A program made the translations under genes and the position numbers. A stretch of DNA of 64,000 nt from NCBI GenBank assembly GCA_963728535.1, contig CAVSKK010000001.1, positions 1,736,001-1,800,000 on the forward strand, written 5' to 3'. Positions 18,353 to 26,916 of the stretch are shown here, one piece after another. Positions within the stretch are counted from its first letter, which is position 1, and each line of letters opens with the position of its first letter. Below the pieces are notes generated by a model. That model was not told the DNA's origin. It searched no databases and saw nothing but the letters and a program-made list of their open reading frames with translations. The DNA comes from VAXT01 sp963728535. GTDB lineage: Bacteria; Actinomycetota; Thermoleophilia; Gaiellales; Gaiellaceae.

Positions 18353-18394
18353 GGACGAGGCGCCACCCGGCCAAACCCCGGGCGGCGCCCGTCC
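18353..18394. terminator. bidirectional hairpin between convergent genes
   Basis: GGACGAGGCGCC and CCCGG pair with CCGGG and GGCGCCCGTCC around a short AAAC-containing loop; a few bulges interrupt the stem. It lies 17 bases past the polyproline stop and 39 bases before the end of the convergent GGDEF-EAL gene, so it can stop both. Confidence 0.55.
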
Positions 18395-18433
18395 TACGTC
18401 TGGGATCGAGGCTGGGTCGGATCGCGACCGACG

Positions 18434-20359
18434 CTAGGCGGCGGGTCGAACGGCAATCTCGCGCGCGATTCCGAACAGAGCGCGGAGAGCCTCGGGCGGC
18501 TGCGGGCGAGCGAAGTGATAGCCCTGTGCGAGGTCGTAGCCGAGCAGGTGCAGACGCCGGGCTTGGTCGGCCGTCTCCACGCCCTCTGCGATCACTTCGA
18601 GCCCGAGCGCGTCGGCCATGCGTTCGACGGCCGTGAGGATCGCGCCGTCGTCGCCGGCCTGACCGAGCGTGGCGACGAACGACTGGTCGACCTTGAGTGC
18701 GTCGATCGGAAACCGCCTCAGGTAGCTCAGTGACGAGTAGCCGTCGCCGAAGTCGTCGAGAAACACGCGCACGCCAAGGCGCTTGAGCTCGAGCAGCGTC
18801 GCGAGCGGCTCGTCGGCCTCGTCGATCGTCACGCTCTCGGTGATCTCCAGGACGAGCCGGGTCGGGTCGAGCCCCGCGTGAGCGAGGATCGAAGCGACCA
18901 TCTCCGCGAGGTCCGGCTGGGCGAATTGCCGTGCCGAGAGATTAACCGCCACGTACGGAACCGGCGCACCGTTTCCGTCGGCGGCAGTCCACGCCACCGC
19001 CTCCCGACAGGCCTGCTCGAGCACCCAGCGGCCGATCGGGATGATCAGGCCGGTCTGCTCCGCGAGCGGGATGAAGTCGTTCGGCAGCACGTTCCCGCGT
19101 TCCGAGTCACGCCAGCGCAAGAGCGCTTCGGCGCCGACGAAGCCGCCGGAGCTCAGCGAAATGATCGGCTGGTACTCGAGCGCCAGCTCGTTGCGGTCGA
19201 GCGCTCCGCGAAGTGCAGACTCGAGCGCGACCCGGTCGGCGTCCGCCACGCGGATGGCCTCGCTGAAGACGACGCTGCCCTCGCCCCGCTTGGCGCGGTA
19301 CATCGCGGCGTCGGCGTTCGCAATGAGCTCCTCGGGTCTCATGTCGGGCGATGACGTGAGCGCGATGCCGACGCTCGCACCGGTGGCGAGCTCGTTCCCA
19401 CCGATCCAGAACGATGAGCCGACCGCCAGCCTGACCCGCTCCGCGACCTCGAGCGCCTCGCGCTCGCTCACGATGTCCTCGCACAGGATCGCGAACTCGT
19501 CGCCGCCGATCCGGGCCACGATGTCGTTCCGCCGCACGGCGAGCTCGAGCCGGCGCGACGCGCTGACGAGCAGCTCGTCGCCGACGCCGTGGCCGAGCGA
19601 GTCGTTCAGCAGCTTGAATCCGTCGAGGTCGACGAAGAGGACGGCGACCGTCGCCTTGCGCCGGCGCAAGCGCTCGAGCGCGCGGCTGACCTGGTGCAGG
19701 AAGACGGTGCGTCCCGGCAGTCCTGTCAGCGGCTCGCGCAGCATCTGCTCGTTCGCGCGCCAACTGACGATGCTCGCGGCGCTCGAGGCGAGCACGAATG
19801 CCCCGTGGACCAGGGCCCAGCGCCAGGGATGCGCAACGGCGTGGCCGTGGTCGTACACGTTGTGGGGGGCGAGCGCGCCCAGGAAACCGTGATGGACGAC
19901 GACGTACGTCAGGGCGAGCAGGAATGGCAGCCAGTCCTGGTAGAGGATGAGGATGGGGATGACGACGAAGAAGTGGAAATGCGCCTCGATCTGTCCGTTC
20001 CAGAAGTAGACGAGGAGCGCCGAACACGTCACGAGGCCGGTCGAGGCGAGGATCATCCGCGCCCTCCTCCCGAGCCGCTCGGAGCTCGCCAGCGCGGCGG
20101 CCGCCGCGACGATCGAGACCTCGAGTGCCGGGGCGAGGACGCCGAAGCCGCGCATGACGCCGAAGCAGTAGAGACCGACGACGTGGAGCCAGAGCAATAC
20201 GACGATCCAGCGATGCCTCCGACGCCATGACGATTCCGGCAGGAGCTGACCCTGCGGCAATCCGATAGCGGTATGCCGGATCGCGCCGGCGAGCCGCCGA
20301 CGACCGCGAAGGGCGACGCCGATCTGCCGTTCCCGATGCCTCCCGGCACGCGTTCGCAT
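18434..20359 (-). CDS. membrane GGDEF-EAL c-di-GMP signalling protein
   Basis: A 641-aa protein taken from ATG 20359 (an upstream TTG at 20416 is possible; neither has a clear ribosome site). Residues about 45-200 hold five or six membrane helices with a His-containing segment (HFHFFVVIPILILYQDW, VVVHHGFLGALAPHNVYDHG). The GGDEF domain follows with an intact IGGDEFAI and LFVDLDGFKLLNDSLGHG, then an EAL domain with EALLRW, EITES, DDFGDGYSSLSYL and VIAEGVET. Both catalytic motifs look competent, so it could make or degrade c-di-GMP, with the membrane part as sensor. The 221 bases between it and the divergent sigma factor hold no recognised RNA. Confidence 0.92.
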   Translation of the reverse strand: MRTRAGRHRERQIGVALRGRRRLAGAIRHTAIGLPQGQLLPESSWRRRHRWIVVLLWLHVVGLYCFGVMRGFGVLAPALEVSIVAAAAALASSERLGRRARMILASTGLVTCSALLVYFWNGQIEAHFHFFVVIPILILYQDWLPFLLALTYVVVHHGFLGALAPHNVYDHGHAVAHPWRWALVHGAFVLASSAASIVSWRANEQMLREPLTGLPGRTVFLHQVSRALERLRRRKATVAVLFVDLDGFKLLNDSLGHGVGDELLVSASRRLELAVRRNDIVARIGGDEFAILCEDIVSEREALEVAERVRLAVGSSFWIGGNELATGASVGIALTSSPDMRPEELIANADAAMYRAKRGEGSVVFSEAIRVADADRVALESALRGALDRNELALEYQPIISLSSGGFVGAEALLRWRDSERGNVLPNDFIPLAEQTGLIIPIGRWVLEQACREAVAWTAADGNGAPVPYVAVNLSARQFAQPDLAEMVASILAHAGLDPTRLVLEITESVTIDEADEPLATLLELKRLGVRVFLDDFGDGYSSLSYLRRFPIDALKVDQSFVATLGQAGDDGAILTAVERMADALGLEVIAEGVETADQARRLHLLGYDLAQGYHFARPQPPEALRALFGIAREIAVRPAA

Positions 20360-20580
20360 GGGCGCCGCAGTCACAAACGTGGGTATCGGCGTTCGGGTGC
20401 GCCCACTGCCCCCCAACAGAGGGATTCAGCGAAGTGTTTGCTTTCGTATGGGGGTGCCTTCGACTTGTTCTTCGCCGGCGCCTTGGTTGATCAGACGGAA
20501 CCGACCGATTTGAAAGCCTCGCAGCCTGCCGCTCTCGCTTGGCCCGGTAACACAACGGGCCGGTTTCGACAGTAGTGGGT

Positions 20581-21123
20581 ATGACGCTCGTGGTCGATCG
20601 CCAAGTCGCAGAGGAACGCTTCGGTACCGTGTTCGCGCATCTCGGCGCGGTCACCGGATATGCACGGCGACGGGGTAGCAAGGATGCCGACGCACTCGCG
20701 GCCGACGTCATGACCGTCGCCTGGCGCCGCCTCGCCGACGTGCCCGCGGACGACCCGCTGCCGTGGCTGTACGGAACGGCCCGGAACCTCGTGCTCGCGG
20801 AGGCACGCATGTCCGCTCGCGCCGCAGGTTCCTCGATCCACGAGCCCGAACCGGTCGCTGAGGCACCCGGGCCGCAACAGCTCAACCCAGAGCTGGATCG
20901 GGCGTTGCGCTCGCTTTCCGATCTCGACCGGGAGGCACTGCTGCTCGTCGCCTGGGAGGACTTGACGCCGAGCCAGGCCGCCAAGACGCTCGGGATCAAC
21001 CCGACCGCCTTTCGGGTCCGCCTCTTGCGGGCGCGGCGACGGTTGCGCGCCAGCCTCGCCGAGCCCCCAGCCGACGACCGCCCCCAACCCGCACTGTCCC
21101 AACTCGACGTGGAGGGAACATGA
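20581..21123 (+). CDS. ECF-type RNA polymerase sigma factor
   Basis: A 180-aa sigma-70 family protein. Region 2 is at residues about 15-85 (FGTVFAHLGAVTGYARRRGS, ADVMTVAWRRLADVPADDPL, PWLYGTARNLVLAEARM) and region 4 at about 110-160 (LRSLSDLDREALLLVAWEDL, TPSQAAKTLGINPTAFRVRL). The ATG at 20581 is preferred over an in-frame GTG two codons upstream; no clear ribosome site precedes either. It overlaps the next gene by ATGA, the usual arrangement for a sigma factor and its membrane partner. Confidence 0.88.
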   Translation: MTLVVDRQVAEERFGTVFAHLGAVTGYARRRGSKDADALAADVMTVAWRRLADVPADDPLPWLYGTARNLVLAEARMSARAAGSSIHEPEPVAEAPGPQQLNPELDRALRSLSDLDREALLLVAWEDLTPSQAAKTLGINPTAFRVRLLRARRRLRASLAEPPADDRPQPALSQLDVEGT

Positions 21124-21782
21124 AGAAGGACACGACTCTCTTGCGCCTGCGCCACGCGAACCCCTTCCCGGTGCCGACGCCCGTGGACGGAGCCGATCTG
21201 TTCGCCCGCATCACGTCGCAGCCACCGGACTCGAGAATCCGCAGTCGTGCACCACTCCACCGGCGTGGGCTCGTGCTCGCGTTCTCGTTCGTTGCCATGG
21301 CCCTGCTCGCCTCAACCGCCTATGCGCTCTCCAACTGGGTCTTCAGCAGCCCGGTCAAGCCGAAGGTGACGAAGCTGGAATACCGCCGAGCGCAACAACT
21401 CTTGCCGCTTCCGCCCGGATCCAGCTGGCCGGCTTTGAACGTCGATCCGAACTCGGTGACCAGCAGGGGAGCCGGTGGCGGTTCTGCGGTGCTCATCTCC
21501 CAGAATGCCTGGGAGTGCTACTGGGTCGACGCGATCCGCGACGGAGACGTGGCCGCTCAACGGCGGGCGCAGAACCGGCTGAGCACGCTGCTCGCTGAGA
21601 CCATGCTCGTCGCTCCCATCGGCGCGCCCGAGGACTGGAGGCCGCCGAACCCACCCGCCGCGCCGTACGCCGTGTTCGCACACGACGGTGGCTTCGAATG
21701 GATTCGCCGCACGTACGCGCTCGCGGCCGCCGGGCATCCGCGCAGGCTGGTCCAGAGTTGCCGCGCGAACTCGCCGCGCTGA
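21120..21782 (+). CDS. putative membrane anti-sigma or sigma-partner protein
   Basis: A 220-aa protein starting in the ATGA overlap with the sigma gene, with GGAGG just upstream. Residues 1-45 are cytoplasmic (RHANPFPVPTPVDGADLFAR), one membrane helix lies at about 51-72 (VLAFSFVAMALLASTAYALS), and the rest is outside with no named domain (LLPLPPGSSWPALNVDPNSV, QNAWECYWVDAIRDGDVAAQ). No ZAS zinc motif is visible, so the anti-sigma role rests on context and topology. The outer part may sense an envelope signal. Confidence 0.65.
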   Translation: MKKDTTLLRLRHANPFPVPTPVDGADLFARITSQPPDSRIRSRAPLHRRGLVLAFSFVAMALLASTAYALSNWVFSSPVKPKVTKLEYRRAQQLLPLPPGSSWPALNVDPNSVTSRGAGGGSAVLISQNAWECYWVDAIRDGDVAAQRRAQNRLSTLLAETMLVAPIGAPEDWRPPNPPAAPYAVFAHDGGFEWIRRTYALAAAGHPRRLVQSCRANSPR

Positions 21783-21818
21783 CTCAGCTGTAGCTTCGAA
21801 CGATCGTGGGCCGTGGAC

Positions 21819-21861
21819 TTGACATGCGCCTCTGCATGGAGTTACTTTTAGTCAGTTGACT
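21819..21861 (+). promoter_or_regulatory. promoter overlapped by AGTCA-GT-TGACT palindrome
   Basis: TTGACA (21819-21824) is followed after 18 bases by TACTTT (21843-21848), and directly behind it lies the palindrome AGTCAGTTGACT (21850-21861) with perfect 5-base arms. It is 25 bases upstream of the first gene of the selenium-binding-protein operon, whose fourth gene is a TetR regulator. That regulator is the obvious candidate to bind here. Confidence 0.55.
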
Positions 21862-21886
21862 TAGGCGTACGTACAAGGAGGGTTAC

Positions 21887-23209
21887 ATGGCCGCAAACAA
21901 CACCCCATCGCTCTACACCTCCCCGCGGGAGGCGATCGAGGGGCCACCGGAGGAATTCCTCTATCTCGCCTGTCTGCATGAGGGCACGGGCGTCGAGTCG
22001 CCGGACTTCCTGGCCGTCGTCGACGCGAACGAAGGGCGGATCGTGCACGAAACGCCGATGCCGAACGTGGGCGACGAGCTCCACCATTTCGGCTGGAACC
22101 GGTGTAGCTCGGCCTGCCACGGGCCGGATCGCTCGCACCTGATCATGCCGGGCTTCCGCTCGTCGCGGATCCATATCCTCAACGTCGCGGACGACCCACG
22201 CCGGCCGCAAATCGAGAAGGTGATCGAGCCGGAGGAGCTGGTTGCCAAGACCGGCTACACGCGCCCCCACACCGTGCATTGCATGCCGGGGGACAACGTC
22301 GTCATCAGCATGCTCGGCGACGCAGACGGGAACGGCGCGGGCGGCTTCGCGGTGCTCGACGCGAAGACCTTCGAGGTCAAGGGACGCTGGGAGAACGGCG
22401 GCGAAACGCCTCCGCTCAACTACGACTTCTGGTACCAGCCGCGCAAGAACACGCTGATCTCGACCGAGTTCGGTGAGCCGAAGAGCTACGAACCGGGCTT
22501 CGATCTGGATGACGTGGCGGCGGGCCATTACGGCAGCCGGCTCCATTTCTGGAACCTCGCCGATCGTCGCGTCGAGCAGACGGTCGATCTCGGAGCGGCA
22601 GGGCTCGTCCCGCTCGAAGTGCGTTGCCTTCACGACCCCGACGCGGAGGAGGGCTTCGTCGGCGCCGCGCTCTCGAGCACGATGTGGCACTTCCACCGCG
22701 ACAACGGAGGTTGGGGCGCCGATCAGGTGATCGGGGTCGAGAGCATCGAGCTCGACGGCTGGCCGTTCCCCGTGCCGGGACTGATCACCGACCTCGTCCT
22801 CTCGATGGACGACCGTTTCCTCTACTTCTCGAACTGGCTGCACGGCGATCTGCGGCAGTACGACGTGTCCGACCCGACGAGCCCCAAGCTCACCGGGCAG
22901 CTCTGGCTCGGCGGTCTGCTCGGCAAGCCGAGCGACGCCGGACGCGAGCTGAACGGCGGGCCACAGATGCTCCAGCTCTCGTTCGACGGACGGCGCCTCT
23001 ACGTCACAAACTCGCTCTACTCGACGTGGGACAACCAGTTCTATCCCGGGCTCGAGTCATGGCTCCTACGCGTGAACTGCGATCCGAACGGCGGGATGGA
23101 AGTCGACCCCGACTTCTTCGTCGACCTGCACGACCGGCCCGGCGGACCTGCACGGGCGCATGAGGTTCGGCTTCAGGGCGGCGACTGCACGACGGAGATC
23201 TTCCAGTGA
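21887..23209 (+). CDS. selenium-binding protein 56 / methanethiol oxidase family
   Basis: A 440-aa beta-propeller of the SBP56 family, with an excellent ribosome site (AAGGAGGG) before ATG 21887. Family landmarks: PREAIEGPPEEFLYLACLHE at the start, ELHHFGWNRCSSACHGPDRS (the CSSC-type motif with an inserted Ala) at about 65-84, TGYTRPHTVHCMPGDN, FWYQPRKNTLISTEFGEP, LSMDDRFLYFSNWLHGDLRQ, and a C-terminal HEVRLQGGDCTTEIF. Bacterial members can oxidise methanethiol to formaldehyde, sulfide and peroxide, using copper. No signal peptide is seen. It leads an operon with a secreted protein, a TetR regulator and a hydrolase-glycosyltransferase fusion. Confidence 0.9.
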   Translation: MAANNTPSLYTSPREAIEGPPEEFLYLACLHEGTGVESPDFLAVVDANEGRIVHETPMPNVGDELHHFGWNRCSSACHGPDRSHLIMPGFRSSRIHILNVADDPRRPQIEKVIEPEELVAKTGYTRPHTVHCMPGDNVVISMLGDADGNGAGGFAVLDAKTFEVKGRWENGGETPPLNYDFWYQPRKNTLISTEFGEPKSYEPGFDLDDVAAGHYGSRLHFWNLADRRVEQTVDLGAAGLVPLEVRCLHDPDAEEGFVGAALSSTMWHFHRDNGGWGADQVIGVESIELDGWPFPVPGLITDLVLSMDDRFLYFSNWLHGDLRQYDVSDPTSPKLTGQLWLGGLLGKPSDAGRELNGGPQMLQLSFDGRRLYVTNSLYSTWDNQFYPGLESWLLRVNCDPNGGMEVDPDFFVDLHDRPGGPARAHEVRLQGGDCTTEIFQ

Positions 23210-23235
23210 GCCCCCGTAGAACGAGAGGAGCAGCC

Positions 23236-24054
23236 ATGAAGTCTCGAAGCGCGGTCGGAGCATTCACGTTGGTGCTGGTCGGGGCCCTTGTCTGGACAAG
23301 TGCTGCCTTCGCGGACCGGGGCGGTAACAGCGCCGCCACGATCACCACGTCCTTCTCGGATGGCTGCCGCGACCTCACAGCCCACGCGACCAAGGTCAAC
23401 TCACAGGAAGGCAAGGACATTTCATACGTCGAGGCCAACTACGCCGACGGACGCGTCGTCAGGGACGAGACCGTCAACAGCCCCGACTACTCACTCGACG
23501 GGGCGGCGGGCGACGAGCTCGCGTTCGCAATCGTCAAGTCGGGCACGACGACCGAGCGGTTCGACTGCGTACTGGAATCGAGGCCGCCAACAGCAATCCT
23601 GGAGGTCAAGACCCCTGGGTGCAACACCTTGCCCGACGGCCTGGTGAACTGCAGTGGGCAGGTCGCCCGCACGACCTGGAGCCGTTCCAGCACGAACCTT
23701 GGTTATGGGTTGATCAGCTTCTTCTGCAGCTGGCCTGACGATCAGTCGTGTGTCGACGCCGTCATGCCCTGCGGGCAGATAGAGCTCTACTCGGCCTGTC
23801 TGGTCACTTACACGTTCCGCGGCACGAGCAGCACCGACCCGGACAACGACATCACGAGCTGGTCGCTGGACTTCGGCGACGGTACCTCGCTGGCCGGGGA
23901 CTGGACGACGAATCCGCCTACCGAGGTCTCTCACGAGTATCTCGATCGGCACTGTCCAACATGCTCGCGCGCGCCGGCAACCCTGACTGTCACGGACTCC
24001 GCCGGCCAGACCGACGCCGATGCGCAGTTCGTCTTCCACACGTATCCGGACTGA
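23236..24054 (+). CDS. secreted protein with PKD-like domain
   Basis: A 272-aa protein from ATG 23236 behind GAGGAG. It has a clear signal peptide (AFTLVLVGALVWTSAAFA). The middle part has six or more cysteines (SFFCSWPDDQSCVDAVMPCG), and the end is PKD-like: FRGTSSTDPDNDITSWSLDF, GDGTSLAGDW, then VSHEYLD and ATLTVTDSAGQTDADAQF. PKD domains are beta-sandwich adhesion or spacer modules. The N-terminal region (ITTSFSDGCRDLTAHATKVN) is not recognised. It sits 26 bases after the SBP56-like gene in the same operon, an unusual partner for a cytoplasmic enzyme. Confidence 0.78.
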   Translation: MKSRSAVGAFTLVLVGALVWTSAAFADRGGNSAATITTSFSDGCRDLTAHATKVNSQEGKDISYVEANYADGRVVRDETVNSPDYSLDGAAGDELAFAIVKSGTTTERFDCVLESRPPTAILEVKTPGCNTLPDGLVNCSGQVARTTWSRSSTNLGYGLISFFCSWPDDQSCVDAVMPCGQIELYSACLVTYTFRGTSSTDPDNDITSWSLDFGDGTSLAGDWTTNPPTEVSHEYLDRHCPTCSRAPATLTVTDSAGQTDADAQFVFHTYPD

Positions 24055-24074
24055 GCGGGACGAGGTGCATTGAC

Positions 24075-24215
24075 GTGCTCGCTCACATCATGGGACTTCC
24101 GGTCGAAGAGACCGTGCTCCAGGCGATCGCGGTGGGCACGGCAACCGGAACGACGATCGGAATAGCCTGCGGGATGATGCTCGACCGCCTGATGACACGG
24201 CTGAGACGCCGCTGA
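24075..24215 (+). CDS. 46-aa single-helix membrane peptide
   Basis: A small gene from GTG 24075, with GACGAGG about nine bases upstream, ending at TGA 24213-24215 that overlaps the TetR ATG (TGATG). The peptide starts LAHIMGLPVEETVLQAIAVG and has a glycine-threonine-rich hydrophobic stretch (GTATGTTIGIACGMMLDRL) with a basic end MTRLRRR, fitting one membrane helix. The tight coupling on its 3' side argues that it is translated. An internal ATG at 24090 is an alternative start. Function unknown. Confidence 0.55.
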   Translation: MLAHIMGLPVEETVLQAIAVGTATGTTIGIACGMMLDRLMTRLRRR

Positions 24216-24796
24216 TGTCATCGACGGCCAAGACGACAGCGCGCTCGGCGGCAGAGGAGGCTCTTCTCGACGCGGCCGAGCGCGTGCTCGTCGACGCCGG
24301 TTACGCGGCCATCACCACCCGGCGCCTGGCCGAGGAGGCGGGCGTCAACCACGGCCTTGTCCATTACTACTTCGGCTCTGTCGAGAACCTGCTCGTGCGG
24401 ACGCTCGGACGGTTCACCGAGCGGCTGATCGCGCGGCAGCGCGAGATGTACGCCGCCGACATGCCCTTCCTCGAGAAATGGCGGACGGCGATGCGTTACC
24501 TGGTGAGCGAGGACTTCGCCTACGAGAAGGTGTGGCTCGAGCTGCAGGCACTCGCCTGGAATCAGCCCGATCTGCGGGAACACATCGCGAGCGTGAACGC
24601 CGAGTGGCGCTCGGTACTCGCCGAGGCGTTCGAGCAGCCGCATCGTGAGCTAGGCATCGAGATGCCGCTCGACGCGCTCGTCTCGCTCGTGATGACGTTC
24701 AATATCGGAGTCATCGTGGAGCGGCTGGGCGGCATCGAGACTGGGCATCACGAGCTCCTCGAGTGGATCGACGCCTTCCTGGAGAAAAGACAGTGA
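24215..24796 (+). CDS. TetR-family transcriptional regulator
   Basis: A 193-aa protein with an N-terminal TetR helix-turn-helix at residues about 12-58 (LLDAAERVLVDAGYAAITTR, RLAEEAGVNHGLVHYYFGSV) and a helical ligand domain (FAYEKVWLELQALAWNQPDL). Its ATG overlaps the stop of the small membrane peptide and its TGA overlaps the GTG of the hydrolase-glycosyltransferase gene. Lying inside the operon, it probably represses the promoter at 21819-21861. The ligand is unknown; an acyl or sulfur compound would fit the neighbours. Confidence 0.9.
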   Translation: MSSTAKTTARSAAEEALLDAAERVLVDAGYAAITTRRLAEEAGVNHGLVHYYFGSVENLLVRTLGRFTERLIARQREMYAADMPFLEKWRTAMRYLVSEDFAYEKVWLELQALAWNQPDLREHIASVNAEWRSVLAEAFEQPHRELGIEMPLDALVSLVMTFNIGVIVERLGGIETGHHELLEWIDAFLEKRQ

Positions 24797-26913
24797 CCCT
24801 CGAGCTACAGGCGGCGACGCCCGAGCAGACGCGTGCACGCTACCCCGACGAATCAGGCTACGTCGAACGCGACGGCGTGAACCTCTACTACGAGGTCTAC
24901 GGCTCGGGCGAGCCCACGGTGTTCCTCCTGCCGACGTGGTCGATCATTCATTCGCGTCACTGGAAGATGCAGATCCCGTACCTCGCGCGGCACTGCCGAG
25001 TGGTCACTTTCGATGGGCGCGGGAACGGTCGGTCGGACCGCCCCACGGAGCGGGAGGCGTACGCAGAGACCGAGTTCGCAGCGGACGCGATCGCCGTCAT
25101 GGACGCGACGCAGACCGATCATGCGGTCGTCGTCGGCTTCTCAATGGGCGGCCAGCGAGGCCTCTTGCTCGCCGCAAACCACCCGGAGCGGGTCGAGGCG
25201 GCCGTCTTCGTCGGCCCGAGCTACCCCGGCGGCGGAGAGCCGCTGCCCGAGCGAACGGTGCACTCCTGGGAGGACGAGCTCGACACCGACGAGGGCTGGG
25301 CGAAATACAACAAGCACTACTGGCTCCGCGACTACAGGGGCTTTCTCGAGTTCTTCATGTCGAAGATCTTCACCGAGCCCCACTCGACGAAACCGATCGA
25401 GGACGCCGTCGGTTGGGGCCTCGAGACGACGGGCGAGACGCTCGTTCTCACCTACGGGGGTCTGGAGCCGGACGAGGCACGAGAGCTGGCGCAGCGCGTC
25501 CGCTGTCCCGTGCTGGTCATTCACGGTGAGCACGACGCAGTCGGCTCCGTGACACGCGGGATCGCCCTTGCCGAGCACACGGGCGGTCAGGTGGTTCTCC
25601 TCGAAGGCTCCGGCCACGCACCTCACGTCCGCGATCCGGTCAAGGTCAACCTCCTCCTGCGCGAGTTCATCGCGCCGCCGCCGCCCGTCCGTTGGGTGCG
25701 CGGCAAGTCGCGCCGCAAGCGCGCGCTCTACATCTCCTCGCCGATCGGCCTCGGTCACGCGCAGCGCGACGCGGCGATCGCAGACGAGCTGCGCAAGCTC
25801 AATCCGGACCTCGAGATCGACTGGCTCGCCCAGCATCCCGTCACGACCGTGCTGGAAGCGCGCGGCGAGCGCATCCATCCCGCAAGCGCCCAGCTCACAA
25901 ACGAGTCGGGGCACATCGAGAGCGAGTCCGCAGAGCACGACCTGCACTGCTTCCAGGCGATCCGCCGCATGGACGAGATCCTGCTCTCGAACTTCATGGT
26001 CTTCCACGACCTCGCCCGCGACGAGCAGTACGACCTCTGGATCGGCGACGAGGCCTGGGAGCTCGACTACTACATGCACGAGAACCCCGAGCAGAAGCAC
26101 GCCGCCTACGTCTGGCTGACCGACTTCGTCGGCTGGCTGCCGATGCAGGACGGTGGCGACCATGAGGCGTTCCTGACCGCCGACTACAACGCGGAGATGA
26201 TCGAGCACATCGCCAGGTTCCCGCGCGTCCGCGACCGCGCGCTCTACGTCGGCAACGCCGACGACATTGTCCCCAACGCCTTCGGCCCCGACCTGCCCCT
26301 GATCCGCGACTGGACCGAGGAGCACTACGACCTGACGGGCTACGTGACCGGATTCGACCCCGCTGCCTTCTCCGACCGCGAGGCGCTCCGCTCGGAGCTT
26401 GGCTATGCCCCGGACGAACAGGTCTGCGTCGTCACCGTCGGCGGATCGGGCGTCGGCGCACACCTCCTGCGGCGCGTGATCGACGCGTTCCCGGAGGCCA
26501 AGGAGCGCGTGCCTGCGCTCCGGATGATCGTGGTCGCCGGGCCGCGAATCGACCCCGCGACCCTGCCGGAGGCGACGGGGCTCGAGATTCGACGGTACGT
26601 GCACGACCTCTACCGCCACCTCGCGGCCTGCGACCTCGCCGTCGTCCAGGGCGGATTGACGACGTCGATGGAGCTGACGGCGAACCAGCGGCCGTTCCTC
26701 TACTTCCCACTGGGCCACCACTTCGAGCAGAACTTCCACGTACGCCACCGGCTCGAGCGCTACGGCGCCGGCCGCCGCATGGACTTCGCGACTGCAACGC
26801 CGGAGACGATAGCCCGGGCGATCGAAGACGAGATCGGCCGTGTCGTCGACTACCAGCCGGTCGAGACCGACGGCGCGGCGAGAGCGGCGGCGCTGATCGC
26901 GGAATTGCTCTGA
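24793..26913 (+). CDS. alpha/beta-hydrolase fused to GT-B glycosyltransferase
   Basis: A 706-aa protein from GTG 24793 in a GTGA overlap with TetR. Residues 1-294 are an alpha/beta-hydrolase: oxyanion region LLPTWSIIHSRHW, nucleophile elbow GFSMGG with Ser117, CPVLVIHGEHDAV, and His275 in GSGHAPHVRD. A basic proline linker (APPPPVRWVRGKSRRKR) leads to residues 308-706, a MurG/UGT-like GT-B fold: SSPIGLGHAQRDAAIADEL at the start, VVTVGGSGVGAHLLRRVI in the middle, and a donor-site region VVQGGLTTSMELTANQRPFL, YFPLGHHFEQNFH. It may deacylate and glycosylate a shared substrate. Both parts look intact. Confidence 0.87.
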   Translation: MTLELQAATPEQTRARYPDESGYVERDGVNLYYEVYGSGEPTVFLLPTWSIIHSRHWKMQIPYLARHCRVVTFDGRGNGRSDRPTEREAYAETEFAADAIAVMDATQTDHAVVVGFSMGGQRGLLLAANHPERVEAAVFVGPSYPGGGEPLPERTVHSWEDELDTDEGWAKYNKHYWLRDYRGFLEFFMSKIFTEPHSTKPIEDAVGWGLETTGETLVLTYGGLEPDEARELAQRVRCPVLVIHGEHDAVGSVTRGIALAEHTGGQVVLLEGSGHAPHVRDPVKVNLLLREFIAPPPPVRWVRGKSRRKRALYISSPIGLGHAQRDAAIADELRKLNPDLEIDWLAQHPVTTVLEARGERIHPASAQLTNESGHIESESAEHDLHCFQAIRRMDEILLSNFMVFHDLARDEQYDLWIGDEAWELDYYMHENPEQKHAAYVWLTDFVGWLPMQDGGDHEAFLTADYNAEMIEHIARFPRVRDRALYVGNADDIVPNAFGPDLPLIRDWTEEHYDLTGYVTGFDPAAFSDREALRSELGYAPDEQVCVVTVGGSGVGAHLLRRVIDAFPEAKERVPALRMIVVAGPRIDPATLPEATGLEIRRYVHDLYRHLAACDLAVVQGGLTTSMELTANQRPFLYFPLGHHFEQNFHVRHRLERYGAGRRMDFATATPETIARAIEDEIGRVVDYQPVETDGAARAAALIAELL

Positions 26914-26916
26914 GCC

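Noticed and set aside
20360..20580. Possible c-di-GMP riboswitch before the GGDEF-EAL gene
   Set aside because: Some A/G-rich bulges and short stems are present but the conserved GEMM elements could not be matched; nothing else is recognised in the gap.
19107..21260. 717-codon minus-strand frame over GGDEF-EAL and the sigma factor
   Set aside because: It is out of frame with the GGDEF-EAL gene and antisense to the sigma gene, Arg-rich and without motifs.
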